From the NCBI GenBank assembly GCA_905373305.1, contig CAJPSM010000002.1:1-45108 (forward strand): a stretch of 45,108 nt of DNA, in the 5' to 3' direction. Shown here in pieces: positions 16,480 through 23,261 of the stretch. The notes beneath the pieces were generated by a model. It had not been told where the DNA came from. It made no database searches and was given only the letters and a program-made list of their open reading frames with translations. A program made the position numbers and the translations under genes. The DNA is from an uncultured Streptococcus sp. GTDB lineage: Bacteria > Bacillota > Bacilli > Lactobacillales > Streptococcaceae. Positions within the stretch are counted from its first letter, which is position 1; every line of letters starts with the position of its first letter.

Positions 16480-16520
16480 TTTCATTGTCAAAGTATACCT
16501 TTTTTTAGATAAAGAGGCAA
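16480..16520 (-). promoter_or_regulatory. fabM promoter with a FabT-like site
   Basis: On the minus strand, TTGCCT (16515-16520) and TATACT (16492-16497) are spaced by 17 bases. Immediately downstream TTTGA-CAA-TGAAA (16480-16492) differs from the FabT core TTTGAnnnTCAAA at one position. FabT control of fabM is therefore possible but unproven. Confidence 0.6.
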
Positions 16521-16593
16521 GAGAAAACCAATCGAAAGTGTCTCGGCTGATCAAAACGCTCACTTTATCCTAAAGACTATACTATTTTCTTCA

Positions 16594-16622
16594 TTGAAAA
16601 AAGGCCCTCTTTCTGCTATAAT
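16594..16622 (+). promoter_or_regulatory. lysC promoter
   Basis: TTGAAA and TATAAT are separated by 17 bases, about 30 bases before the aspartokinase start. It is divergent from the fabM promoter about 75 bases away. Confidence 0.8.
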
Positions 16623-16651
16623 CGTATAAAATACTTACTTGAGGAGTCCCT

Positions 16652-18016
16652 ATGAAGGTTGTAAAATTTGGCGGAAGCTCTCTTGCCTCTGCTAGTCAGT
16701 TAGAAAAAGTTTTAAACATCGTTAAAAGCGATAAAGAGCGCCGTTTTGTGGTCGTTTCTGCACCGGGTAAACGCAATTCTGAGGATACCAAAGTTACAGA
16801 TGCCTTGATCAAATACTATCGTGACTATGTAGCGGGAAATGATATCAGCAAGAGCCAAAACTGGATCATCGATCGCTATGCGGCTATGGTGAGCGAACTA
16901 GGCTTAAAACCATCAGTTCTAGAAAAAATTTCTAAAAGCATCCGTGCCTTAGCGACTCTTCCTATTGAGGAAAATGACTTTCTCTATGACACCTTCCTAG
17001 CAGCTGGAGAAAACAACAATGCCAAACTTATCGCAGCTTACTTTAACCAAAACGGCATCGATGCGCGCTATGTTCACCCTAGAGAAGCGGGAATTATCGT
17101 AACAAGCGAACCTGGAAATGCTCGCATCATTCCATCTAGCTATGACAAGATTGAAGGCTTGGCTGACAGCAACGAAGTCCTTGTTATTCCTGGTTTCTTT
17201 GGGGTCACTAAGGAAAATCAAATCTGTACCTTCTCCCGTGGTGGATCCGACATAACTGGTTCCATCATCGCTGCCGGTGTCAAAGCCGACCTCTACGAAA
17301 ACTTTACAGATGTCGATGGTATCTTTGCTGCTCATCCAGGTATCATTCACCAGCCTCATTCTATCCCTGAATTGACCTACCGTGAAATGCGGGAATTGGC
17401 TTATGCAGGTTTCTCAGTTCTTCATGACGAAGCCCTTCTTCCTGCCTACCGAGGAAAAATCCCTCTCGTTATCAAAAACACCAATAACCCTGACCATCCG
17501 GGTACTCGTATCGTTCTAAAGCATAGCAGTGATAAATTCCCAGTTGTTGGAATCGCTGGTGATTCTGGCTTTGTCAGCATCAACATGTCGAAATACCTCA
17601 TGAACCGTGAAGTTGGATTTGGACGCAAGGTTCTGCAAATTCTCGAAGATCTTAACATCGGATGGGAACACATGCCAACAGGTATCGACGATCTTTCAAT
17701 CATCCTCCGCTCCCGTGAGTTGACTCCTATCAAAGAAGAAGAAATTCTGCGTCAGCTCGTTCAAAAGGCTGAAGTGGACCACGCCGAAATCGAACATGAC
17801 CTTTCAATCATTATGATTGTCGGAGAAAAGATGAAGAGTCATATCGGGGTAACTGCTACTGCAACACGTGCTTTGTCTGAGAATAAAATCAACATCCAGA
17901 TGATGTCCCAAGGTTCAAGTGAAGTTTCCATCATGTTTGTTGTCAATAAAGAGCAAGAAAAGGCAGCTATCAAGGCTCTCTATCATGCCTTTTTCGATGA
18001 AAGTAAGGAAGACTAA
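16652..18016 (+). CDS. lysC: Aspartate kinase
   Basis: Aspartokinase phosphorylates aspartate, the first step toward lysine, threonine and methionine. The 454-aa monofunctional enzyme has the N-terminal kinase motif MKVVKFGGSSLAS, the aspartate-binding FSRGGSDITGS and two C-terminal ACT domains (from about residue 300). An AGGAG ribosome binding site precedes the ATG. The sequence does not tell which amino acid gives feedback inhibition. The symbol is the usual one for Gram-positive monofunctional aspartokinases, though some streptococcal annotations call it thrA. Confidence 0.93.
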   Translation: MKVVKFGGSSLASASQLEKVLNIVKSDKERRFVVVSAPGKRNSEDTKVTDALIKYYRDYVAGNDISKSQNWIIDRYAAMVSELGLKPSVLEKISKSIRALATLPIEENDFLYDTFLAAGENNNAKLIAAYFNQNGIDARYVHPREAGIIVTSEPGNARIIPSSYDKIEGLADSNEVLVIPGFFGVTKENQICTFSRGGSDITGSIIAAGVKADLYENFTDVDGIFAAHPGIIHQPHSIPELTYREMRELAYAGFSVLHDEALLPAYRGKIPLVIKNTNNPDHPGTRIVLKHSSDKFPVVGIAGDSGFVSINMSKYLMNREVGFGRKVLQILEDLNIGWEHMPTGIDDLSIILRSRELTPIKEEEILRQLVQKAEVDHAEIEHDLSIIMIVGEKMKSHIGVTATATRALSENKINIQMMSQGSSEVSIMFVVNKEQEKAAIKALYHAFFDESKED

Positions 18017-18018
18017 TC

Positions 18019-18390
18019 ATGGCCCAATCTCTCAATAAAGTCATTGACCTCCAAACTACTGGGACATCTTACCTCTCTATCTCTGGAAAAGTTGGAAAAT
18101 TTCTAGTTGGGGATCAAGCCTTAGAGTTTTATCCTGATGTCAACGTCGAACAATATATCCAGATCCCCTGGTCCAGCATTCAGCAAATCGGAGCCAACGT
18201 AAATGGCCGCAAAATCAGCCGCCACTTTGAAGTCTTCACTGATCAAGGTAAATTCCTCTTTGCATCAAAAGACTCTGGGACTATCCTCAAAATCGCTCGG
18301 GAAAAATTAGGAAACGACAAGGTCGTGAAACTTCCGACTCTGCTCCAGACCATTGGACAAAAATTTAAAAATCTATTTGCAAAAAAGTAG
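18019..18390 (+). CDS. DUF956 family protein
   Basis: This 123-aa protein resembles the DUF956 (ManO-like) family: a small PH-like domain with WSSIQQIGANVNGRKISRHFEVFT and KFLFASKDSGTILKIAREKLG, then a basic tail. No signal peptide or membrane helix is visible. Relatives are often found next to mannose-PTS operons, but none is present here. It begins 2 bases after lysC, so it is probably translated from the same message. The -35 box of serS overlaps its last codons. Its molecular function is not established to my knowledge. Confidence 0.8.
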   Translation: MAQSLNKVIDLQTTGTSYLSISGKVGKFLVGDQALEFYPDVNVEQYIQIPWSSIQQIGANVNGRKISRHFEVFTDQGKFLFASKDSGTILKIAREKLGNDKVVKLPTLLQTIGQKFKNLFAKK

Positions 18391-18405
18391 AAACTTTAGT
18401 ATAAT
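18377..18405 (+). promoter_or_regulatory. serS T-box promoter
   Basis: TTGCAA and TATAAT are spaced by 17 bases. The -35 box lies inside the last codons of the DUF956 gene, and transcription would start at about 18411, right at the base of T-box stem I. Confidence 0.8.
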
Positions 18406-18410
18406 CATAG

Positions 18411-18592
18411 CAACGGATAAGTAGGTTATCCTCTTCTTTCAGAAAGTCTGCGGGTGCTGCGAGCAGATAGAGGAGATAAGTGAAATTCTACCGTTATTCA
18501 CAATTAAATACAGAATCAAGTGCACACCTGTGAAGTTGGATGGAACCGTGGCCCTGCCACTCCAACGCTTTGTTAGGTGTGCTTTTTTTCAT
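18411..18592 (+). ncRNA. Serine T-box riboswitch leader of serS
   Basis: This leader senses uncharged tRNA(Ser) and allows readthrough into serS. Stem I closes with AACGG (18412-18416) against CCGTT (18491-18495). The likely specifier codon UCU (Ser) is at 18487-18489, followed by the usual purine. The T-box sequence TGGATGGAACCGTG lies at 18537-18550. The competing terminator pairs GCACACCT (18522-18529) with AGGTGTGC (18575-18582) and GTTGGA with TCCAAC, followed by seven T. The downstream gene agrees with the specifier. Confidence 0.92.
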
Positions 18593-18604
18593 AAAGGAGT
18601 TCTT

Positions 18605-19879
18605 ATGTTAGATATCAAACGTATTCGTACAGACTTTGATGCTGTCGCTGAAAAATTGGCTACACGTGGTGTAGATGCTGCTGTTTTGAATGAGATGAAA
18701 GAAATCGATGCTAAACGTCGTGACGTCTTGGTCAAGGTTGAAACTCTAAAAGCAGAACGTAACACAGTTTCTGCTGAGATTGCCCAAGCCAAGCGCAACA
18801 AGGAAAATGCCGATGACAAGATTGCTGCAATGCAAACCCTATCTGCTGAAGTCAAAGCCTTGGATGCTGAATTGGCAGAAATCGATGCTAAATTAACAGA
18901 ATTTACCACTACTCTTCCAAACATCCCAGCTGACAGTGTTCCTGTTGGGGCTGATGAAGATGACAATGTGGAAGTCCGCCGTTGGGGTAGCCCACGCGAG
19001 TTTGACTTCGAACCAAAAGCTCACTGGGATCTTGGTGAAGACTTGGGTATCCTTGACTGGGAACGCGGTGGTAAGGTAACGGGCGCTCGTTTCCTCTTCT
19101 ATAAAGGACTTGGGGCTCGTTTGGAACGGGCTATCTACAACTTCATGTTGGATGAGCATGGTAAAGAGGGCTATACCGAAGTCATCACACCATACATGGT
19201 TAACCATGACTCAATGTTTGGTACTGGTCAATATCCAAAATTCAAGGAAGACACTTTTGAATTGAAAGACACTAATTATGTCCTCATTCCTACAGCTGAA
19301 GTGCCTCTTACAAACTACTACCGTGATGAAATCCTTGACGGTAAAGACCTACCAATCTACTTCACTGCTATGAGTCCTTCATTTCGTTCTGAGGCTGGTT
19401 CAGCTGGTCGTGATACACGCGGCTTGATTCGTCTGCACCAATTCCACAAGGTTGAAATGGTCAAATTTACCAAACCAGAAGAATCTTACGAAGAATTGGA
19501 AAAAATGACAGCCAACGCTGAAAACATCCTTCAAAAACTCAACCTTCCATACCGTGTCGTTGCCCTCTCTACTGGGGACATGGGCTTCTCAGCTGCCAAG
19601 ACTTATGACTTGGAAGTTTGGATTCCAGCCCAAAATACCTACCGTGAAATCTCAAGCTGTTCGAATACAGAAGATTTCCAAGCCCGTCGTGCTCAAATCC
19701 GTTACCGTGATGAAGCGGATGGCAAGGTGAAACTCCTTCACACCTTGAACGGTTCTGGACTTGCAGTCGGACGTACAGTGGCTGCCATTCTTGAAAACTA
19801 TCAAAATGAAGATGGTTCTGTAACTATTCCAGAAGCACTTCGTCCATACATGGGTGGAGCTGAAGTTATCAAACCATAA
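18605..19879 (+). CDS. serS: Seryl-tRNA synthetase
   Basis: SerS charges tRNA(Ser). I place the start at the ATG at 18605 (MLDIKRIRTDFDAVAEKL, 424 aa), after GGAG and after the T-box terminator. An upstream in-frame extension would run through the leader RNA and is not protein. The N-terminal coiled-coil arm that grips the tRNA covers about residues 30-105. Class II motifs 2 (FRSEAGSAGRDTRGLIRLHQF) and 3 (LNGSGLAVGRTVAAILENYQ) are clear. Expression should rise when tRNA(Ser) is uncharged. Confidence 0.98.
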   Translation: MLDIKRIRTDFDAVAEKLATRGVDAAVLNEMKEIDAKRRDVLVKVETLKAERNTVSAEIAQAKRNKENADDKIAAMQTLSAEVKALDAELAEIDAKLTEFTTTLPNIPADSVPVGADEDDNVEVRRWGSPREFDFEPKAHWDLGEDLGILDWERGGKVTGARFLFYKGLGARLERAIYNFMLDEHGKEGYTEVITPYMVNHDSMFGTGQYPKFKEDTFELKDTNYVLIPTAEVPLTNYYRDEILDGKDLPIYFTAMSPSFRSEAGSAGRDTRGLIRLHQFHKVEMVKFTKPEESYEELEKMTANAENILQKLNLPYRVVALSTGDMGFSAAKTYDLEVWIPAQNTYREISSCSNTEDFQARRAQIRYRDEADGKVKLLHTLNGSGLAVGRTVAAILENYQNEDGSVTIPEALRPYMGGAEVIKP

Positions 19880-19883
19880 CAAT

Positions 19884-19916
19884 AAGGCCTAGCTATTTCT
19901 AGCTAGACCTTTTTTC
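19884..19916. terminator. Bidirectional terminator after serS
   Basis: AAGGCCTAGCTA pairs with TAGCTAGACCTT across a TTTC loop with a single mismatch, followed by a T run. It overlaps the last codons of the convergent TDT transporter gene. Confidence 0.88.
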
Positions 19917-20802
19917 GTAACCAAATCAGATAACCAACCAAGACAAAGAATAAAATAGTGAGGCAAATAACGGTTTCAGCCAATACCAGATAATCCAGAA
20001 ATGGAAGTTTCAAAATTCCCTGAGCCATCTTGAGCGAAGTAGCTGTGATAATGGTTGGGAAGGTGAGGGCTGAGAAGGCTGGTTGAAATCCTCGCTTTAA
20101 AATATGGGGCAGGCGAGTCAAAACAAAGAAAAAGAAGGACTGAGATGCCAAAATCATGACGATCAGGAGCCAAGTCGGTAGGCCTGCTCCTCCAACTCGA
20201 ACCAGGGAAGCCAAGAGTAGAGAAAAGGGAGCACAGTAGATCCCTTCTTGTCCAAGCAAGGCTAGTGGGAGTGGTTCTTTCTTTAAATCGCTATAAATAA
20301 GCGGATAGAGATAGAAGGTCAAGACAAAACCAAAACTCAAGGTTGCATAGGCAATCTCAATAATGCCTACCAGAGGATAGGTCAAGGCTGCTACTGCAAT
20401 CCCCACATAGAGTACCGTCCAGCTAGGAGTCGCATTGACCCTCCGACCTGGACAGGCAAATTTGATGGTAAAAGTAGCAATCAAAACCAAATCCAAGAGA
20501 AATGAAAACCACCAGATCCCTTGTGCTACCAAAGGAAGAGCAGGGAATACGCGAAAGACATAGGTCGACAAAATCATCCCAGCCATAGGAAAAGTGGCCA
20601 TCCCAGATAAAAGAGGGGGCTTGGTCAATTCTTTCCTGGTTTCTTCCCAATTAAAAAGATGAAGAATCAGAAAGAAAAGCCACAAAACTAATCCAGTCAG
20701 ACTAAATAAATGCGACAGAACTGGCCAAGTATCTGCAATCAGATTTCCTGCACCTGCTAAACCTAATAAACAGCCAGAGAATACTAAGGGGAGCTTTTTC
20801 AT
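19903..20802 (-). CDS. TDT-family transporter (TehA/SLAC1-like)
   Basis: This 299-aa membrane protein has about ten hydrophobic helices and belongs to the tellurite-resistance/dicarboxylate transporter family. The start is the ATG at 20802 (MKKLPLVFSGCLLGLAGAGN) because GGAGG lies 5 bases before it; an in-frame TTG further up overlaps that site. Relatives include anion channels and malate or sulfite transporters, so the substrate cannot be assigned. Pneumococcal homologues have been mislabelled exfoliative toxin; nothing toxin-like is seen. It has its own promoter and converges on serS. Confidence 0.85.
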   Translation of the reverse strand: MKKLPLVFSGCLLGLAGAGNLIADTWPVLSHLFSLTGLVLWLFFLILHLFNWEETRKELTKPPLLSGMATFPMAGMILSTYVFRVFPALPLVAQGIWWFSFLLDLVLIATFTIKFACPGRRVNATPSWTVLYVGIAVAALTYPLVGIIEIAYATLSFGFVLTFYLYPLIYSDLKKEPLPLALLGQEGIYCAPFSLLLASLVRVGGAGLPTWLLIVMILASQSFFFFVLTRLPHILKRGFQPAFSALTFPTIITATSLKMAQGILKLPFLDYLVLAETVICLTILFFVLVGYLIWLRKKV

Positions 20803-20830
20803 CCGAGCCTCCAATAATCATGTTATTATT

Positions 20831-20840
20831 AGTATAGCAT
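20831..20840 (-). promoter_or_regulatory. Extended -10 promoter of the TDT transporter
   Basis: On the minus strand, TGC-TATACT is an extended -10 element about 30 bases before the start. TATGCTAT occurs twice in this region. No convincing -35 box is visible. Confidence 0.5.
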
Positions 20841-20860
20841 AAAAGCGCTTAAAATAGCAT

Positions 20861-20899
20861 AGAAAAATGAAAACTGGATTGCTCAGTCTTCATTTTTTC
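20861..20899 (-). terminator. Terminator after the carboxymuconolactone decarboxylase-like gene
   Basis: ATGAAGACT pairs with AGTTTTCAT (one mismatch) on the minus strand, followed by a T run. It separates this gene from the TDT transporter gene downstream. Confidence 0.75.
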
Positions 20900-20912
20900 T
20901 TTCTGATTCGAA

Positions 20913-21461
20913 CTAGGCATAAGGTTGTAATTCTGGATTAATAGGCGTCTTAGCTAGGTTGTTGGCATAGTTGCAAAGACTTGCAAGACTAACACCGAGA
21001 ACCACATCCAAGGCATTTTGTTGCGTGTAGCCAGCTTGCAAAAATTCACTAAGCGCTTCATCGCCTACACGACCCTTGGTATTGATGACTGCCAAGGTAA
21101 ACTTGGCCAGAGTATCTAGCTTAGGATCTGACTCGATTGGAGTGCGATTGCGAAGAGCTTGAAGAAGATCATCATTCATCTGGATTTGTTTGATCGAAAA
21201 GGCGGTGTGACCTGCGACACAGAAGGCACATCCATTGGTTACCGCAGCTGTGATTTGCACCACTTCTCTCTCAACTGGGGTCAGACTATTACGGCGGTTG
21301 ATGGCTCCGACAGTTCGGTAGGCTTCAAGCGCGGTAGGAGCGTTGGCCAAGAGACCGATTAGGTTGGGAATATAGCCATTGTTGTCTTTTTGTACTGTTT
21401 CAAGAACTTCTTTCACTTCTGCTGGTGCTGATTCTACTGTGTGGATGGTAAATGTTGTCAT
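20913..21461 (-). CDS. Carboxymuconolactone decarboxylase / AhpD-like family protein
   Basis: This 182-aa cytoplasmic all-helical protein belongs to the AhpD/CMD family. The redox motif CAFCVAGH gives Cys78, Cys81 and His85, with Glu65 in PVEREVVQI, the proton-relay set known for peroxidase-type members. A thiol peroxidase or reductase role is likely by family, but the substrate is unknown. It stands alone, with its own terminator and an inverted repeat (TTGGA to TCCAA) about 50-70 bases upstream. Confidence 0.85.
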   Translation of the reverse strand: MTTFTIHTVESAPAEVKEVLETVQKDNNGYIPNLIGLLANAPTALEAYRTVGAINRRNSLTPVEREVVQITAAVTNGCAFCVAGHTAFSIKQIQMNDDLLQALRNRTPIESDPKLDTLAKFTLAVINTKGRVGDEALSEFLQAGYTQQNALDVVLGVSLASLCNYANNLAKTPINPELQPYA

Positions 21462-21513
21462 AAGAAACCTCTTTTCATTTTATTGTCATTTAGTCTATCA
21501 TAGAATTTTTCAC

Positions 21514-21534
21514 TTGGATAATATATATTTCCAA
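21514..21534. repeat. Inverted repeat upstream of the AhpD-like gene
   Basis: TTGGA and TCCAA arms flank 11 AT-rich bases, about 53-73 bases before the start codon. It is a candidate operator, with no recognised regulator. Confidence 0.4.
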
Positions 21535-21562
21535 TAGCCTTGATAGGAAATGTCTATGAAAT

Positions 21563-21588
21563 GAAAAAATCACACTAAAAGTGTGATT
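21563..21588 (-). terminator. Terminator after the AGCS symporter gene
   Basis: A perfect 9-bp stem (AATCACACT with AGTGTGATT) with a 3-base loop is followed on the minus strand by six T. Confidence 0.92.
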
Positions 21589-21591
21589 GGG

Positions 21592-22914
21592 TTAGTGTTT
21601 AAAATACTGTTTAGTCTCAGCAATGACGACTGGCGATAAGACTAAGAGGGCAATCAAGTTTGGTAAAGCCATCAAGGCATTGACGATATCTGCAATAATC
21701 CAGACCATATCCAACTCGATAAATCCTCCCAACAAGACCATGACTACAAAGACTACACGGTAAAGCCAGATAAAACGAACACCAAAGAGAAACTCAAAAC
21801 AGCGTTCTCCGTAGTAGTTCCATCCGAGAATCGTCGTAAAGGCAAAGAGTACAAGGAAAATGGTCAAGAGGGAAGGTCCAAAATATGAAAAAACTGTTGA
21901 AAAGGCTGACTGGGTCAAGGCAACCCCATTCAAATCACCACTCCAAACCCCAGTTACCAAGATTGTTAAACCAGTCAACGTACAGATAATGAGGGTATCA
22001 ATAAAGGTTCCTGTCATGGAAATCAAGCCTTGCTCGACAGGCTCATTTGTCTTAGCTGCAGCCGCTGCAATGGGAGCAGAACCAAGACCAGATTCGTTAG
22101 AGAAGACTCCCCGCGCCACACCATTTTGGATAGCCATCCGAATACTGGCACCTGCAAAACCACCTACCGCAGCAGTTGGACTAAAGGCTGAAGTAAAGAT
22201 GAGGGCAAGTGTGGCTGGGATTTTCTCGATATTAAAGAGAATAACTGTAAGAGTCCCTAAAATATAGACAATAGCCATAAAAGGAACCACTGCTGTCGAA
22301 ACTTTTGATATGGATTTGAGGCCACCAAAGACGGCAATCCCTACAAAAATGGATAAAATCAGAGCTGTGATAGCTGGATCAACTTGGGCTGTATTTTGAA
22401 TGGATTCTGTAATCGAATTGACTTGGGTAAAGGTACCAATCCCTAGAAGGGCTACCAATACACCCGCTAGGGCAAAGAAGATAGCAAGTGGACGCCACTT
22501 TTCTCCCATCCCCAAAAGGATGTAATGCATGGGTCCTCCAGCTACAGCTCCATTTGCATCCTTTGTGCGATATTTGATAGCTAGCAAGCCTTCGGCATAC
22601 TTGGTCGCCATTCCAAAAAAGGCTGCCATCCACATCCAAAAGAGAGCCCCTGGTCCTCCAACCTTAATGGCTGTCGCGACCCCGATGATGTTTCCTGTAC
22701 CAACGGTGGCGGCTAGAGCCGTACATAAAGCGGCAAAGCTCGACACATCGCCATGTCCCTTATCCTTGGTAAAGATCAACTGAAAGGCCTTAGGAAGACG
22801 AGCCACCTGCAAAAGGCCTAGTCGGATGGTCAAATAGATACCCGTTCCGACCAATAAGATCAAGAGGGGAGGCCCCCAAACGAAAGCATCAAGTGCTTTA
22901 AGCAATTCTAACAT
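21592..22914 (-). CDS. Sodium:alanine/glycine symporter (AGCS family)
   Basis: This 440-aa polytopic membrane protein belongs to the AGCS family of sodium-coupled alanine and glycine importers. Family landmarks are TVGTGNIIGVATAIKVGGPGALFWMWM, NGVARGVFSNESGLGSAPIAAAAA and LGWNYYGERCFEFLFG. It has about ten helices. The leader holds a glycine riboswitch, so glycine is likely a real substrate. It is monocistronic, with its own promoter and terminator. Alanine transport is a family possibility not excluded. Confidence 0.93.
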   Translation of the reverse strand: MLELLKALDAFVWGPPLLILLVGTGIYLTIRLGLLQVARLPKAFQLIFTKDKGHGDVSSFAALCTALAATVGTGNIIGVATAIKVGGPGALFWMWMAAFFGMATKYAEGLLAIKYRTKDANGAVAGGPMHYILLGMGEKWRPLAIFFALAGVLVALLGIGTFTQVNSITESIQNTAQVDPAITALILSIFVGIAVFGGLKSISKVSTAVVPFMAIVYILGTLTVILFNIEKIPATLALIFTSAFSPTAAVGGFAGASIRMAIQNGVARGVFSNESGLGSAPIAAAAAKTNEPVEQGLISMTGTFIDTLIICTLTGLTILVTGVWSGDLNGVALTQSAFSTVFSYFGPSLLTIFLVLFAFTTILGWNYYGERCFEFLFGVRFIWLYRVVFVVMVLLGGFIELDMVWIIADIVNALMALPNLIALLVLSPVVIAETKQYFKH

Positions 22915-22939
22915 ATCCTACTCCTATCTTTTCAACCCC

Positions 22940-22975
22940 AAAAGAAAGAGCACATGCAAGATACATGTACTCTGG
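22940..22975 (-). terminator. Terminator hairpin of the glycine riboswitch expression platform
   Basis: On the minus strand AGAG-T-ACATG pairs with CATGT-G-CTCT across a 7-base loop with one mismatch, followed by TTTCTTTT. It lies between the aptamer and the symporter start, as an expression platform should. Whether glycine opens or closes it cannot be read from sequence. Confidence 0.65.
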
Positions 22976-22994
22976 AATGCTTAGATAAATGCCT

Positions 22995-23100
22995 AAAAGC
23001 GGTCTATCCTAGCTCTGTCCTTTTACCTGAGAGTTTGAGCAGTTACCTGCCTTGCCCCTTCGGTGCCTTTACGGTCTCTCCAGAGTTCCGTCCATTTACA
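22995..23100 (-). ncRNA. Glycine riboswitch (single aptamer)
   Basis: Read on the minus strand, the conserved aptamer core is clear: GGACGGAACTCTGGAGAGACC (first 20 bases at 23074-23093), then GGCACCGAAGGGGCAA (23052-23067), then CTCTCAGGTAAAAGGACAGAG (23013-23033 region). Only one full aptamer is present, not the tandem pair common elsewhere. It precedes the AGCS symporter gene. Together with the promoter and terminator hairpin it fills the 347-base gap between the symporter and mutS2. Confidence 0.93.
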
Positions 23101-23168
23101 GTCATGGAAAACAAACCTTTCTCCACTTCTATTAAACTTCATTCGGTGTTGGTATTTTATTTTTTATT

Positions 23169-23197
23169 ATTTTACAAGAAAAGTTAGTTTTTGTCAA
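23169..23197 (-). promoter_or_regulatory. Promoter of the glycine riboswitch/AGCS transcript
   Basis: On the minus strand, a consensus TTGACA and TAAAAT are separated by 17 bases, about 60 bases before the aptamer. Confidence 0.85.
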
Positions 23198-23261
23198 TAT
23201 TTTCTATGAAAATTTTTAGTTTTCATTTCTTTTTTTCAGAAAGATTGACTCCTTCTTCTCT

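Noticed and set aside
18530..18604. N-terminal extension of serS with an earlier start
   Set aside because: These codons lie in the T-box antiterminator and terminator. The real start at 18605 has a ribosome binding site and gives the family length of 424 aa.
19903..20802. Label as exfoliative toxin
   Set aside because: The protein is a ten-helix TDT-family membrane transporter; nothing in it resembles a secreted serine protease.
22976..23187. Small plus-strand open frame over the glycine riboswitch
   Set aside because: The conserved bases are explained by the aptamer on the other strand; the frame has no supporting signals.
23215..23261. Terminator after mutS2
   Set aside because: Only a weak AGAAG/CTTCT-like pairing with a poor stem is visible. 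I could not support a terminator.
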